Of a DNA stretch of 46,559 nucleotides, positions 24,784 to 33,534 are shown piece by piece. How positions within the stretch are numbered: position 1 is the first letter of the stretch; every line of letters begins with the position of its first letter. The notes under the pieces are model-generated. The model was not told where the DNA came from. It did no database searches and was given only the letters and a program-made list of their open reading frames with translations. This stretch comes from CAZGTQ01 sp964528575 (GTDB lineage Bacteria; Planctomycetota; UBA1135; GCA-002686595), in the NCBI GenBank assembly GCA_964528575.1, contig CAZGTQ010000313.1:1-46559 (forward strand), in the 5' to 3' direction. The position numbers and the translations under genes are program-made.

Positions 24784-25575
24784 ATGACTCCCACTTCTGT
24801 CGGCTCCGGAACGCGGCGGCGGTTCCCGCTGCGCGCGCTGCGCTTCGTCCTCGATCTCGCGCAGACCGTCGTCGGGATGAGCGGGATGCGGCTCGACCGT
24901 CTGCGGGCTGTGCACGGCCCGCCGTGGCTGGGGCTGTGGCTCGCGAGCCTCGCCGGCTACGTCGCGCTGTTCGATCCGTGGGACCTGTGGGCGAGCATCC
25001 GCGCCGACCGCGAGGTCGCCATCGGGTACGTGGTCGTCGCGTTCCTCGTCTACTACGGCGGGCTCGTCGGTCTGCTCGGACTGAGCGGCAACCGCGTGCT
25101 GATCCGCGGTCTCGGGCCGCGGCGCTCGTCGCGGCTGTTCGAGACCGGGCTCGGGATGGCGTTCGCGCACCAAGCGCTCGCCGTGGGCGCGGTGTGCTTC
25201 GCCGACGCCGGGTCGCTGCGCATCGACGTGCCGGTGTGGCTCACCTCCGCCGTCGGAGCCGCGCTCGCCGCCCTCGGCTTCGGCGTCAAGGTCTGGAGTA
25301 CGCGGACCCTCGGGCTCAACGGCTACTACTACCGCGACATGTTCCTCGCGGCGCGGGCAAGCGGCGGGAAGCCGGAGCTCGACCGCCACGGGCCGTACCG
25401 CTGGGTCGACAACCCGATGTACGGCGTCGGCAACCTCGCGGCGTACGGCGCGGCGCTGATGCACCGCTCGCTCGCCGGGCTCGTCGTCGCGGCCGTCGCG
25501 CAGGCCTGCTTCGACGCGTTCTCCGTCCGCTCCGAGCTGCCGTTCGTGCGTCGGGCGCGCGAGCCGGCGACGTGA
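24784..25575 (+). CDS. Phospholipid/isoprenylcysteine methyltransferase-like membrane protein
   Basis: A 263-residue membrane protein with about six helices. Near the C-terminus, 'GKPELDRHGPYRWVDNPMYGVGNLAAYGAALMHRS' resembles the PEMT/ICMT signature (GPYxxxxNPMY) that binds S-adenosylmethionine, followed by a last helix and an acidic/basic end (RSELPFVRRAR). The usual final E-E/EY motif is not clear, so activity is uncertain. The first 40 residues are basic and cytoplasmic. It ends two bases before the convergent stop of the next gene. It is not closely similar in sequence to the other methyltransferase-like gene at 7847-8470. Confidence 0.72.
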   Translation: MTPTSVGSGTRRRFPLRALRFVLDLAQTVVGMSGMRLDRLRAVHGPPWLGLWLASLAGYVALFDPWDLWASIRADREVAIGYVVVAFLVYYGGLVGLLGLSGNRVLIRGLGPRRSSRLFETGLGMAFAHQALAVGAVCFADAGSLRIDVPVWLTSAVGAALAALGFGVKVWSTRTLGLNGYYYRDMFLAARASGGKPELDRHGPYRWVDNPMYGVGNLAAYGAALMHRSLAGLVVAAVAQACFDAFSVRSELPFVRRAREPAT

Positions 25576-25576
25576 G

Positions 25577-26542
25577 CTACTCCGCGCGCACGGCACGCTC
25601 GTGCTGGGCGACGGCATCGTCGAAACTGCGCGCCCATCGCCCGAGATTCGACACGAGGTTGCTCAGGATCTCGCTGCGGTCGTCGAGGTGGTGCTCGGCA
25701 GCGAGCGCGTCGAAGCGTCGGCGCAGAGCGTCCAGGTCCGCGGGCGCGTCGCGCTGCGGCAACAGCAGCTCCGTCAGGACGTCGCGGTAGCGATGACGCA
25801 GGTGGCGCAGCTTCTCACCGGACGCGAGCGCCGCTGGGACGAACGGATCGTGCTCGTCCCCATCGTCCCAGGTGCGCTCCAGCGCGACGGCTTCGCGCAC
25901 GTACGCGGCGACGAGCTCCTCGGGTCGCGGCTTCCACGGCTCGAGGAGCGCGCGCTCGGAGCCCCCGCCACGCTCGACATCCTCGACGGCCGCGCCGTGG
26001 ACGGCGATTCCCGTCATCCACGGGAAGATCGCCCCGCGCCGGCGCAGCGCCGCTCCGAGCGCGAGCGCTCTCTCCTTCGTCGCGTCGTCCACACCGTCGA
26101 GCGTGAATGCGACGCGCGCGAGGTCGATGGCGGCTCGCACGCGCAGCGTGTCGTGCGCAGCGAGCGCCTCGTCCGAGACGCGGCCGTCCCACGCACGCAG
26201 CCGCTCGAGCACGGGCGACCATTGTGCGACGTCGGTCGCCTCCCCTCCGTTGATCGGGTCACGGGCCATGGCGTCGGCGGCGGCCTCGAGCAACGCGTCG
26301 AACGCGGCCGCGGTCTGTGCGTTCGCGTCGCCGGCATCCTCGGCGTCCAGCTCCTGCGCCCAGCTCTCGAGCTCCGCCCAGCGCGCGTCGACGCGCGCGA
26401 CTTCCTCCTCGTCGAGGCGGTAGCGCCAGCCGAGCTGCCACGCGACCGGCAGCCCCGCCAGGAGCGCGGCGAGCAGCACGACGATCGGCCAGATCGACGG
26501 CGCTCGACGCTCTTTCCTTGCGAGGGGTGCGTCCGCGGCCAT
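25577..26542 (-). CDS. Single-helix membrane protein of unknown function
   Basis: A 321-residue protein with one transmembrane helix (about 16-38, SIWPIVVLLAALLAGLPVAW) and a long, charged, mostly helical domain outside. No family recognised. It starts four bases after the stop of the M28 peptidase gene, so the two are almost certainly co-transcribed. The all-helical character (EEEVARVDARWAELESWAQEL..., later ALASGEKLRHLRHRYRDVL) suggests a periplasmic partner or substrate adaptor, which is inference. Confidence 0.75.
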   Translation of the reverse strand: MAADAPLARKERRAPSIWPIVVLLAALLAGLPVAWQLGWRYRLDEEEVARVDARWAELESWAQELDAEDAGDANAQTAAAFDALLEAAADAMARDPINGGEATDVAQWSPVLERLRAWDGRVSDEALAAHDTLRVRAAIDLARVAFTLDGVDDATKERALALGAALRRRGAIFPWMTGIAVHGAAVEDVERGGGSERALLEPWKPRPEELVAAYVREAVALERTWDDGDEHDPFVPAALASGEKLRHLRHRYRDVLTELLLPQRDAPADLDALRRRFDALAAEHHLDDRSEILSNLVSNLGRWARSFDDAVAQHERAVRAE

Positions 26543-26546
26543 CGCT

Positions 26547-28829
26547 CTACAGCTCCACGCGACGGCCGACGATCGTCGCGTCGCCCGGGCCGTAGGCGCG
26601 CGCCGCTCCGTCGCGCGCCGCCGCGAGCGCCGCGGCCGACGGCAAGAGCCCCGGCGTCCGGTCGAGCACGCGCGCGGCGAGCGGCGCGTCGCCCGCGACC
26701 TCGAGCACGAGCTCGACGCCCTGGGGCGGCGTCGTCAGCGAGACGATGCCCGGCGCCCGCGGGTGGATGACGGTCGACGGGTCGCCCCCGACGCTCCAGC
26801 GGAGGCCGCGGTCGGGCTCGTCGAACGCGAGCGCCACGAGCAGCGCGCCGCGCGGCGACGACAGCCGCACGCGCACGCGGCGCGCGTCGGCGGAGACGCT
26901 GCGCTCGAGCACCTCGCACACCGGCGCGGCGAGCTCGCTCTCGGACGCCGGCGCGAGCTCGGTCGGCGGCTCGGGACGTCCCCAGAGCGGCCACGTCTGC
27001 GCCGGCGCGTCGTCGAATGCGGCGAGGGCGGCGAGCGCGGGCGGGAGCGGGCCGCTCGTGTGGACCTGCACGCGGCTCGCGCCGGTATCCGCGTCGACCG
27101 AGCACACGAGGTTGACGCGCTGCGGGCTCTCGGGCGTGAACGCCGGGACCGACCGCATGCGCCAACACGCGACGAACGCGATCATGAGGAGGACGAAGAA
27201 GCCGCGCAGCATGCCGCGGCCGACGCCGGGCGCCACGGTCGGCAGCGCCGTGGACGCGAGCAACGCGACGAACGCCGCGGGGACGTACGGCGACGCGAGA
27301 CCGAGCGCGAGGTGGACGCCGTACGCGAGAGGCAGGAGCAGCGCGGCCGCGACGCCGGCAGGGACGAGCAGCGCGAGGAGGCCGGGATGACGCGGCTCAC
27401 CGCGCTCGAGCGCGAGGTGCGCGAGCCCGGCGAGCGCGGCCGCGAGCGCCGGGAGGAGGAAGACGTAGCCGACGCCGGGCAGCGCGAACGCGGCGGCGAG
27501 CGCGAGGAGCGTCCACGCGCTCCACGCTCCCAGCCAATGGCCCCACGTGCCGACGGACTCTTGCCACGCCGCGGCGACCCAGATCGCGGCCGCGAGCCCG
27601 CCGGCGACGTGCGCGCTCCACGCAAGCGCGGCGAGCGCGGGCCACGGATTGGTGACGCCCCCGCTCGGCCCGAGCCCGACGTGCACGATCCACGCGGCCG
27701 CGACAACGAACGCGCCGAGCAGCGCGACCTTGAGCAGGCCGGCGCCGATCGCTCCACGCGTGACGTGGCCGCGACGCATCAGGCCGCGGCCGCAGAGCGC
27801 GAGCAGGAGCGCGGCGGCGAGCGCGAAGGGCACGGACCAGCCGGCCGGCCACCAGAGCGCGAACAGACCGAGCACGTCGAACCAGACCGCGTGGCCGCCG
27901 TCGGGCTCGGGCGGCTCCGCGCGCGCGAGCGCCGGCACCATCGCGAGGGCGTTGTCGCCCGTGTGCTGGACGCTGAGCGGGCTCGTGCTCGCGACCGAGT
28001 CGCCGGCGGTGTGGTAGTCGTGCACGCCGCCGACGTACGCGAAGTTGACGCCGGCGAAGCCGCGCCGCTCGAACACCGACAGGTCCGTGTCGTTGGGCAT
28101 CCGCTCGTACACGTAGTCCGCGACCGAGCTGCCGATCGGCCGCGGGAGCGCGCCCGCGAACAGCGGAGCGATCCACGCGTCGTCGCCGCTCGTCTCGAAC
28201 ATCATCGAGGCGCCGCTCGTGCCGCGCGCCTCGAGGTTGACGACGGCGAAGACGTCTGCTGCCCACGGATGCCCGTCGACGAAGGCGGACGCGCCGAAGA
28301 GCCCGTCCTCCTCGCCCTCGTCGAAGAGGAAAACGACGTCGCGCGGCAGCGGCGGGGCCTCCCGCAGGAGCCGGGCGAGCTCGAGCGCGACGACGACGCC
28401 CATCGCGTCGTCCGACGCGCCGGGGCCCGCGCGCACCGAGTCGTAGTGGCACACGACGAGCACCGCGCCGTCCGCCTCGCCGGTGCCGCGCAGCCGCGCG
28501 AGCACGTTGCGCACGGTCGCGAAGCGCAGGTAGCCGAGGACGAGGCTCTCCTGCACCTGCGGCTCGTACCCGAGCGCCTCGAGCCGCGCGACGATCCGCT
28601 CGCGCACGCGCGCCGCGGCCGCGCTCCCGACCGGGTGCGGGACGCCGTCCCCGACGAGCTCGTCGAGCAGCACGAGCGCGGGCTCGGCGGAGAAGCCGCC
28701 TTCGCCCGGCGGCCGCACGGGCTCGCCGCGGTAGCGCACGAGCACGACGGCGAGCTGCGCGGCGAAGACCGCGAGCACGCAAACGAGCAGCGCGACGCTG
28801 CGGCGCGGCGTCGGAGGAAGGAGGGGCAC
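26547..28829 (-). CDS. M28 family membrane-bound zinc aminopeptidase
   Basis: A 760-residue membrane peptidase resembling eukaryotic ER metallopeptidase 1 and bacterial vacuolar-type M28 enzymes. One signal/anchor helix (12-32) is followed by the M28 domain, with zinc-binding and catalytic residues visible: H128 (VCHYDS), D140 (ASDDAMG), E173/E174 (DEGEEDG), E200 (NLEARG) and H273 (DYHTAGD). Residues about 310-580 form roughly nine transmembrane helices and the last 180 residues an outer domain. All ligands are present, so it should be active, with its site outside the membrane. Start is GTG 28829. It is followed by the single-helix protein four bases on. Confidence 0.9.
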   Translation of the reverse strand: MPLLPPTPRRSVALLVCVLAVFAAQLAVVLVRYRGEPVRPPGEGGFSAEPALVLLDELVGDGVPHPVGSAAAARVRERIVARLEALGYEPQVQESLVLGYLRFATVRNVLARLRGTGEADGAVLVVCHYDSVRAGPGASDDAMGVVVALELARLLREAPPLPRDVVFLFDEGEEDGLFGASAFVDGHPWAADVFAVVNLEARGTSGASMMFETSGDDAWIAPLFAGALPRPIGSSVADYVYERMPNDTDLSVFERRGFAGVNFAYVGGVHDYHTAGDSVASTSPLSVQHTGDNALAMVPALARAEPPEPDGGHAVWFDVLGLFALWWPAGWSVPFALAAALLLALCGRGLMRRGHVTRGAIGAGLLKVALLGAFVVAAAWIVHVGLGPSGGVTNPWPALAALAWSAHVAGGLAAAIWVAAAWQESVGTWGHWLGAWSAWTLLALAAAFALPGVGYVFLLPALAAALAGLAHLALERGEPRHPGLLALLVPAGVAAALLLPLAYGVHLALGLASPYVPAAFVALLASTALPTVAPGVGRGMLRGFFVLLMIAFVACWRMRSVPAFTPESPQRVNLVCSVDADTGASRVQVHTSGPLPPALAALAAFDDAPAQTWPLWGRPEPPTELAPASESELAAPVCEVLERSVSADARRVRVRLSSPRGALLVALAFDEPDRGLRWSVGGDPSTVIHPRAPGIVSLTTPPQGVELVLEVAGDAPLAARVLDRTPGLLPSAAALAAARDGAARAYGPGDATIVGRRVEL

Positions 28830-28840
28830 GGGGCGGGGCT

Positions 28841-28861
28841 GGTACCGGCCGGGGGGGTACC
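28841..28861. repeat. Paired GGTACC palindromes upstream of the M28 gene
   Basis: Two GGTACC hexamers, 28841-28846 and 28856-28861, lie 15 bases apart centre to centre, 12 bases upstream of the GTG start of the M28 gene. The spacing is near one and a half helical turns. They could be an operator or chance in GC-rich DNA. Confidence 0.3.
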
Positions 28862-29068
28862 GTCCCTAACCCCCTCCCGCCCTGGGGACCGCGCCGCGGC
28901 GCGGCGGGTTGCGCTCGCCGTTCGAAAGACTTCGTGCCCCCACCAGCGCCTCGCCGCTGCGCCGGCACCATCTGGACTGCGCTCGTCGCGACGAGTTGCA
29001 CGCGACGCGCGAAACCGAGGTGCCTGACGCGCGATCTTCCTGGACCGAGTCGAGCACGAGGCCGCGCC

Positions 29069-29902
29069 TCACCGATAGCGCAGGTCCGCGACGACCGGGT
29101 CGTGGTCCATCGCGCCGACCCGGCGGCCCTTCCACGGGCCCGCGTCGACGAGCTCGAACGCGCCGCGCTCGACGAGCACATAGTCGAGGCGCCGGTCGGG
29201 CTCCGCCGTCGGGCCGCGCTCGGCCGCCGCGTCGACCAGGCGGCGCGTCGCGACCTCGTAGCTCTGGACGTCCCGGTGCTCGTCGTCGGTGAACAGGTCG
29301 CGCCGGCCGCCGGGATCGAGGTCGAGGTTCAGGTCGCCCGCGAGCAAGAGCGCGGCCCCCTCGTCGCGCGTCGCGAGCCAGTCGGCCGCCGTGCCGATCT
29401 CGAGGTTGCGCTCCCGCGACGACCACGCGTCCGCGTGCAGGACGACGCCGACGATCGCGCTGCGGCCGGGTCGGCGGTACGCGAACCCGAGCGAGCGGCC
29501 ACGTCTCGGCTGCGGCGCGTCGAGCAGCTCGAGCTCGCCGTGGCGAGCGAGGACCGCGACGCGCCGCGCGCCGCGCGCAGGGATCAGCGAGAGCACCTGC
29601 GCGCCGTCCAGGCGCCGGACCAGCCGCTCCAGCTCCCGCTCGCCCGGCACCTCCTGCAGCAGGACGAGGTCCGGCTCGAGCGCGTTCAACGTCCCCGCGA
29701 CGCGCTCGACCGCCTCGTCCTCGAACGCGCTCCCCGTCCCGCCGCCGCCGTCGCCCAGGTTCCACGTCACCACGCGCAGGACGCCCGGCGCGCGCTCGCT
29801 CGGCTCGTACGCGGCGCGATCGCGCGCCGGGAGCCCGTAGCCGAGCAACGCGAGCGCCGCCGCCGCCGCGAACAAGCCGGCCTCGAGCGCGCGCTCGCTC
29901 AT
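29069..29902 (-). CDS. Endonuclease/exonuclease/phosphatase (EEP) family protein, secreted or membrane-anchored
   Basis: A 277-residue EEP-fold enzyme. An N-terminal hydrophobic helix (7-25) is a signal or anchor, so the enzyme acts outside the cytoplasm. Catalytic motifs are VVTWNLG (Asn 48), LLQEV (Glu 84), AGDLNLD (Asp-x-Asn) and a closing MDHDPVVADL (Asp-His). This is a complete set for metal-dependent phosphodiester or phosphomonoester cleavage. Substrate unknown: DNA, a phospholipid or an inositol phosphate. Start ATG 29902 overlaps the ABC permease stop (ATGA), which ties it to the exporter. The same frame is open upstream across the ABC genes but is not coding. Confidence 0.88.
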   Translation of the reverse strand: MSERALEAGLFAAAAALALLGYGLPARDRAAYEPSERAPGVLRVVTWNLGDGGGGTGSAFEDEAVERVAGTLNALEPDLVLLQEVPGERELERLVRRLDGAQVLSLIPARGARRVAVLARHGELELLDAPQPRRGRSLGFAYRRPGRSAIVGVVLHADAWSSRERNLEIGTAADWLATRDEGAALLLAGDLNLDLDPGGRRDLFTDDEHRDVQSYEVATRRLVDAAAERGPTAEPDRRLDYVLVERGAFELVDAGPWKGRRVGAMDHDPVVADLRYR

Positions 29903-30732
29903 CGCTCCTCCCGGCGGCGGAACGACGCGAGCGCCACGCCGAGGAACAAGCACGTGAAGGCGCTCGCCTTGGCCGTGTCGCGCAGGAGCGACGCCCAGTC
30001 GATCTCCTCGCGGAAGAGACCGCGCCACGACGCGAGATGGCTCGTGAACAGGTACGGCCGCAGCTCGGCGAAGAAGTGCACCTCGCCGACGACGTACAGC
30101 ACGAGGTACAGCGCCACCGACGTCCCGACGGCGTTGACTGCGCTCCTGCTCCACACCGACACGCACAGGCTCATCGCGAGCGGCGCGGTGAGCGCGACGC
30201 TCGCGAACGGCCACGCCAGCGCGAACCGCGCGAGTGCCTCGCCCTGCGACAGCCGCTGCCGCTCCGCGACCATCTGGAGCACGCCCGGGTACAGCCGCAG
30301 CTCGCCCCAGCCGACGAGAACGAGCCCGACCCCGAGCGTCAGCGCGAGGAACGCGCCGACGAGCAGCGCGAGGTAGCCGGCCGACAGCCCCGCCTTCAGC
30401 GCGAAGAGCCGGCCGCGCGAGAGCGGGCGCGCGAGCAGGAGCTGCATCGTCCGCGCGCTCGTCTCGCCGGCGATCTGCGCGCCGCCCTCGGTCGCCGCGA
30501 AGATCGGCAACAGCAGCACGAACGCGAAGTAGAACGCGTAGATCGAGAACGTCAGGCCGTTGAAGTACGACTCGTTCTCGAACGTGTAGCGGAAGTCGAC
30601 GTCGCCGCCCGTGCGCGAGCGCGCGTACGTGTAGAAGCCGACGAGCATCAGCACGAGGAAGAGCACGAGGCACAGCGCGGCGAACTGCGGCCGGCGCGAG
30701 CGCGCGATCTTCAGGAGCTCGTAGCGGATCAC
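29899..30732 (-). CDS. ABC-2 type exporter permease
   Basis: A 277-residue membrane protein with six helices, starting MIRYELLKIARSRR, typical of ABC-2 family permeases. A conserved cytoplasmic segment 'AGETSARTMQLLLARPLSRGRLFALK' follows helix 2 and is the usual coupling region. It overlaps the upstream ATPase gene by ATGA and the downstream EEP gene by ATGA, so three genes form one coupled unit. Substrate unknown. Confidence 0.88.
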   Translation of the reverse strand: MIRYELLKIARSRRPQFAALCLVLFLVLMLVGFYTYARSRTGGDVDFRYTFENESYFNGLTFSIYAFYFAFVLLLPIFAATEGGAQIAGETSARTMQLLLARPLSRGRLFALKAGLSAGYLALLVGAFLALTLGVGLVLVGWGELRLYPGVLQMVAERQRLSQGEALARFALAWPFASVALTAPLAMSLCVSVWSRSAVNAVGTSVALYLVLYVVGEVHFFAELRPYLFTSHLASWRGLFREEIDWASLLRDTAKASAFTCLFLGVALASFRRREER

Positions 30733-31655
30733 GAGCGCGCCTCCCGCAGCCGGTCGAGCAACGCGCGCTCGAGCGTCGGCCGCTCCTCGGCGAACGCGTC
30801 GAGCCGCGCCCCGCCCGCGCGCACGATCTCCGCCGCCTCCTCGAGCGCGAGCGCACCGGCCGGAAGGTACAGGACGCCGTCGGCGCCGGGCCGCTCGGGC
30901 GCGAGCCCGCGCGCGCGCAGCGCCGCCTCGGCGGCGTCCGCCGGCGTCGCCTCGAGCCGCAGCCGCGCTCCCCCCGCGCGCAGCTCGGCGGGCGTCCCCG
31001 TGAACAGCGCGCGGCCTTCGTGCAGGACGACCATCCGGTCGACGAGCCGGTCGACCTCGACGAGCAGATGGCTGGAGAGCAGGATGCCGACGCCGTGCTC
31101 GGAACGCAGCCTGCGCAGGACCTCGCGCAGCTCGAGGATCGCGAGCGGATCGAGGCCGTCGGTCGGTTCGTCGAGCACGAGCAACCGCGGCATCGGCACG
31201 AGCGCCTGCGCGAGCACGAGCCGCTGGCGCATGCCGAACGAGAACGCGCGCACACGGTCGTCCGCGCGCGACGAGAGCCCGACGGTCGCGAGCGCGCGGT
31301 CGAGCTCGGCCGCGCCGACGCGCGGCGCCCCGGGCGCGCGGATGCTCGCGAGCATGCGCAGGTGTTCGCGCGCGCTCAGCGCGTCGTAGAGCGGCGGCGG
31401 CGCGAACGCGAAGCGCGCGCTCTGCATCACGCGCGCGCGCTCGCGGAACGGATCGCGTCCCAGCACGCGCACGCTCCCCGCGCTCGGCCGCAGGAAGCCC
31501 GCGAGCAGCTTCATCAGCGTCGTCTTGCCCGACCCGTTCGGTCCGACCAGGCCGAGCACCTCGCCGCCCGCCATGACGAGGTCGAGCCCCGCGAGCGCGC
31601 GCCGCGTCCCGAAGCGCCGCTCGACCGCGCGCAGCTCGATCAGCGGCCCGTCCAT
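30729..31655 (-). CDS. ABC transporter ATP-binding protein (ABC-2 exporter)
   Basis: A 308-residue ATPase. Walker A GPNGSGKTT is at 38-46; the signature motif FSFGMRQRL is at 138-146, a common ABC-2 variant of LSGGQ; Walker B LLVLDEPTDGLDP is at 158-170; the switch His is in SSHLL. The last 80 residues form an extra C-terminal domain typical of drug/lipid exporter ATPases. Start ATG 31655 (MDGPLIELRAV) precedes the first strand; longer in-frame extensions run into the symporter gene and are rejected. Confidence 0.93.
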   Translation of the reverse strand: MDGPLIELRAVERRFGTRRALAGLDLVMAGGEVLGLVGPNGSGKTTLMKLLAGFLRPSAGSVRVLGRDPFRERARVMQSARFAFAPPPLYDALSAREHLRMLASIRAPGAPRVGAAELDRALATVGLSSRADDRVRAFSFGMRQRLVLAQALVPMPRLLVLDEPTDGLDPLAILELREVLRRLRSEHGVGILLSSHLLVEVDRLVDRMVVLHEGRALFTGTPAELRAGGARLRLEATPADAAEAALRARGLAPERPGADGVLYLPAGALALEEAAEIVRAGGARLDAFAEERPTLERALLDRLREARS

Positions 31656-31669
31656 CGTCGCGAGCGGCT

Positions 31670-33127
31670 TCAGATCACCCGCGGCTGGCCCGCCACGGGC
31701 GCGGGCGTGGCGAGGCTCACCACGACGAGCACGACGACGCTCGCGCAGATCGCCGGCAAGACCGCGTCGACGTCGGCGAGCCACGTGCCCTCCTCGAACC
31801 GGGGCGCGACGGCGAAGCGCCACACGATCGACGTCGTGACGCCGGTCAGCATCGACGCGACCGCCGCCGACTTGGTCGCGCGCGGCCAGAAGAACGCGGC
31901 GAGCAGCACCGGAGTGATCCCCGCGCCATAGATCGTGTACGCGAACAGCGCCACGTCGAAGAACTCCGTCGACGTGAACGCGAGCCCGAGCGCGACGAGC
32001 CCGAGCACGACGACGACGACGCGCCCGGCCAGCACGATCTCGGTGGGCGACGCGCTCGGCTTCAGCGAGCGCTGGTACACGTCCCGCACCATCGACGTCG
32101 CCGGCGCGAGCAAGTACGAGTCGGCCGTGGACACGACGACGGCGACGACCGTCGCGACGAGCATCGCGCCGAGGAACGGCGGCAGCGCCTCGAACGCGAG
32201 CTGGACGACGACGTGCGCCGAGTTCGCGGGCGCGGCGACCTTGCCCTGCGCGAACAGCGCCGCGCCGACGAGCGCGACGGCGATGATCGCGCACTCGAGC
32301 AGGACGACGCCCAACAGCATCCACAGCGCCGAGCGCCGCGCCTCCTTCGGATCGCGCGCCGAGAAGAAGCGCTGGTACATGTTCGCGTCACCGATCAGCA
32401 GGAGGAGCGCCGGCAACGTCGCGGAGATCAGCGCGAACGGCGTCCATGCGCCGAACAGCTCCGTGCGCGAGGACACCTGCGCGCCGTCGACCGCGAGGGG
32501 CCCGCCGAGCGCTTGCTCGATCCCGCTCCAGCCGCCGGCCTCGCTCCACAGGATCGGCAGCGCGCACGCGATGCCGATCGTCATCAAGATCCCGTTGGCG
32601 ACGTCCGTGTAGGCGACCGAGTACATGCCCGCGAGCGCGGTGTAGACGATCACGAACGCCGCGACGATGCAGGTCGCCAGCGCGGGGTCGACGTCGACGA
32701 TGCGCACGAGCACCGCCGCGCCGGCGCGGTACTGGTACGACACGATGATCACGTACGCGAGCAGCAGCGTGGCCGAGCCGATCACGCGCGCCCCGAAGCC
32801 GAAACGCGCCTCGAGGATGTCCTGGATCGTGAACTGGCCGAACGTGCGGATGCGCGCGGCGAGGAGCCACAGCAGCGTGATCCCGAGCACTGCAGAGATC
32901 GGCAGGAGGAACGCGGCGACGCCGATCTCCACCGTCTTCTCCGCGTTGCCGAAGATGCTCCCCGTCCCGATCCAAGTGGCGAGCAGCGTCCCGACCAGCA
33001 CGAACGTCGGCAGCCCGCGGCCGGCGAGCGAGAAGTCCTCCTGGCTCTTGATCTTGCGCGCCTTCAGCGCGCCGACGCCGATCAGCGCGACGAGGTACAG
33101 GCCGACGAAGGCAGCGTGCAGGCTCAT
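31670..33127 (-). CDS. Sodium/solute symporter (SSS family)
   Basis: A 485-residue membrane protein with about 13 helices. The start 'LYLVALIGVGALKARKIKSQEDFSLAGRGLPTFVLVGTLLATWIGTGSIFGNAEK' is diagnostic of the SSS family (LeuT fold), and helices 8-9 with VVAVVVSTADSYLLAPATSMVRDVY contain the family's Na+ site residues. The substrate may be a sugar, amino acid or organic acid; the sequence does not decide. Start ATG 33127 is preceded by a -10-like TACCCT only 8 bases upstream; in-frame upstream sequence is not protein-like. It ends 14 bases before the ABC ATPase. Confidence 0.9.
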   Translation of the reverse strand: MSLHAAFVGLYLVALIGVGALKARKIKSQEDFSLAGRGLPTFVLVGTLLATWIGTGSIFGNAEKTVEIGVAAFLLPISAVLGITLLWLLAARIRTFGQFTIQDILEARFGFGARVIGSATLLLAYVIIVSYQYRAGAAVLVRIVDVDPALATCIVAAFVIVYTALAGMYSVAYTDVANGILMTIGIACALPILWSEAGGWSGIEQALGGPLAVDGAQVSSRTELFGAWTPFALISATLPALLLLIGDANMYQRFFSARDPKEARRSALWMLLGVVLLECAIIAVALVGAALFAQGKVAAPANSAHVVVQLAFEALPPFLGAMLVATVVAVVVSTADSYLLAPATSMVRDVYQRSLKPSASPTEIVLAGRVVVVVLGLVALGLAFTSTEFFDVALFAYTIYGAGITPVLLAAFFWPRATKSAAVASMLTGVTTSIVWRFAVAPRFEEGTWLADVDAVLPAICASVVVLVVVSLATPAPVAGQPRVI

Positions 33128-33135
33128 GGCGCGAT

Positions 33136-33141
33136 AGGGTA
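33136..33141 (-). promoter_or_regulatory. Putative -10 element, leaderless start of the symporter gene
   Basis: On the minus strand TACCCT is followed by 8 bases (ATCGCGCC) and the ATG at 33127. No Shine-Dalgarno sequence is present between them. The spacing places the transcript start at or next to the start codon. The -35 region (TTCGCC) is weak. Confidence 0.3.
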
Positions 33142-33200
33142 CGGTAGGTGCGCTCGAGGGCGAAGGCCCCGGCCCTTCGGACGGCGGGCAGAGACCAGCG

Positions 33201-33497
33201 ATGACGCGAGCCACGTGGAACGGGACGATTCTCGCGGAGAGCGACGCGTGCATCGTCGTCGAGGGCAACGCGTACTTTCCGCCCGATGCGGTGCAGCCCC
33301 GGCACCTGCGCGCGAGCGAGACGCGCACGACGTGCGGCTGGAAGGGCGTCGCGAGCTACTACGACGTCGTCGTCGACGGCGAAGTGAACCGCGACGCCGC
33401 CTGGTGCTACTCCGAGCCGAAGGACGCGGCCCGCGCGATCGCCGGCTACGTCGCGTTCTGGCGCGGCGTTCACGTCGCCCTTCCAGCCGCACAGTAG
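33201..33497 (+). CDS. DUF427 domain protein
   Basis: A 98-residue cytoplasmic protein that is one DUF427 domain: 'ATWNGTILAESDACIVVEGNAYFPPDAV', then 'TTCGWKGVASYYDVVVDG' and 'AAWCYSEPKDAARAIAGYVAFWRGV'. These Trp/Tyr/Cys positions are the family core. The fold is a small beta sandwich; no reaction is established. It is divergent from the symporter (73 bases between starts) and 37 bases ahead of the MoxR gene, which has its own apparent promoter. Confidence 0.9.
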   Translation: MTRATWNGTILAESDACIVVEGNAYFPPDAVQPRHLRASETRTTCGWKGVASYYDVVVDGEVNRDAAWCYSEPKDAARAIAGYVAFWRGVHVALPAAQ

Positions 33498-33521
33498 CGA
33501 AACTCCGGGCCCCCGCTCGCG

Positions 33522-33527
33522 TAGCAT
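33522..33527 (+). promoter_or_regulatory. Putative -10 element, leaderless start of the MoxR gene
   Basis: TAGCAT is followed by 7 bases (ACGCGCC) and ATG 33535, with no Shine-Dalgarno sequence between. This spacing fits a transcript starting at the ATG. A -35 box is not convincing. Confidence 0.3.
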
Positions 33528-33534
33528 ACGCGCC

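Noticed and set aside
28866..29068. Plus- and minus-strand frames in the gap between the M28 and EEP genes
   Set aside because: Low-complexity Arg/Pro/Ala translations without start signals; nothing else convincing was seen in this 239-base gap beyond the GGTACC pair.
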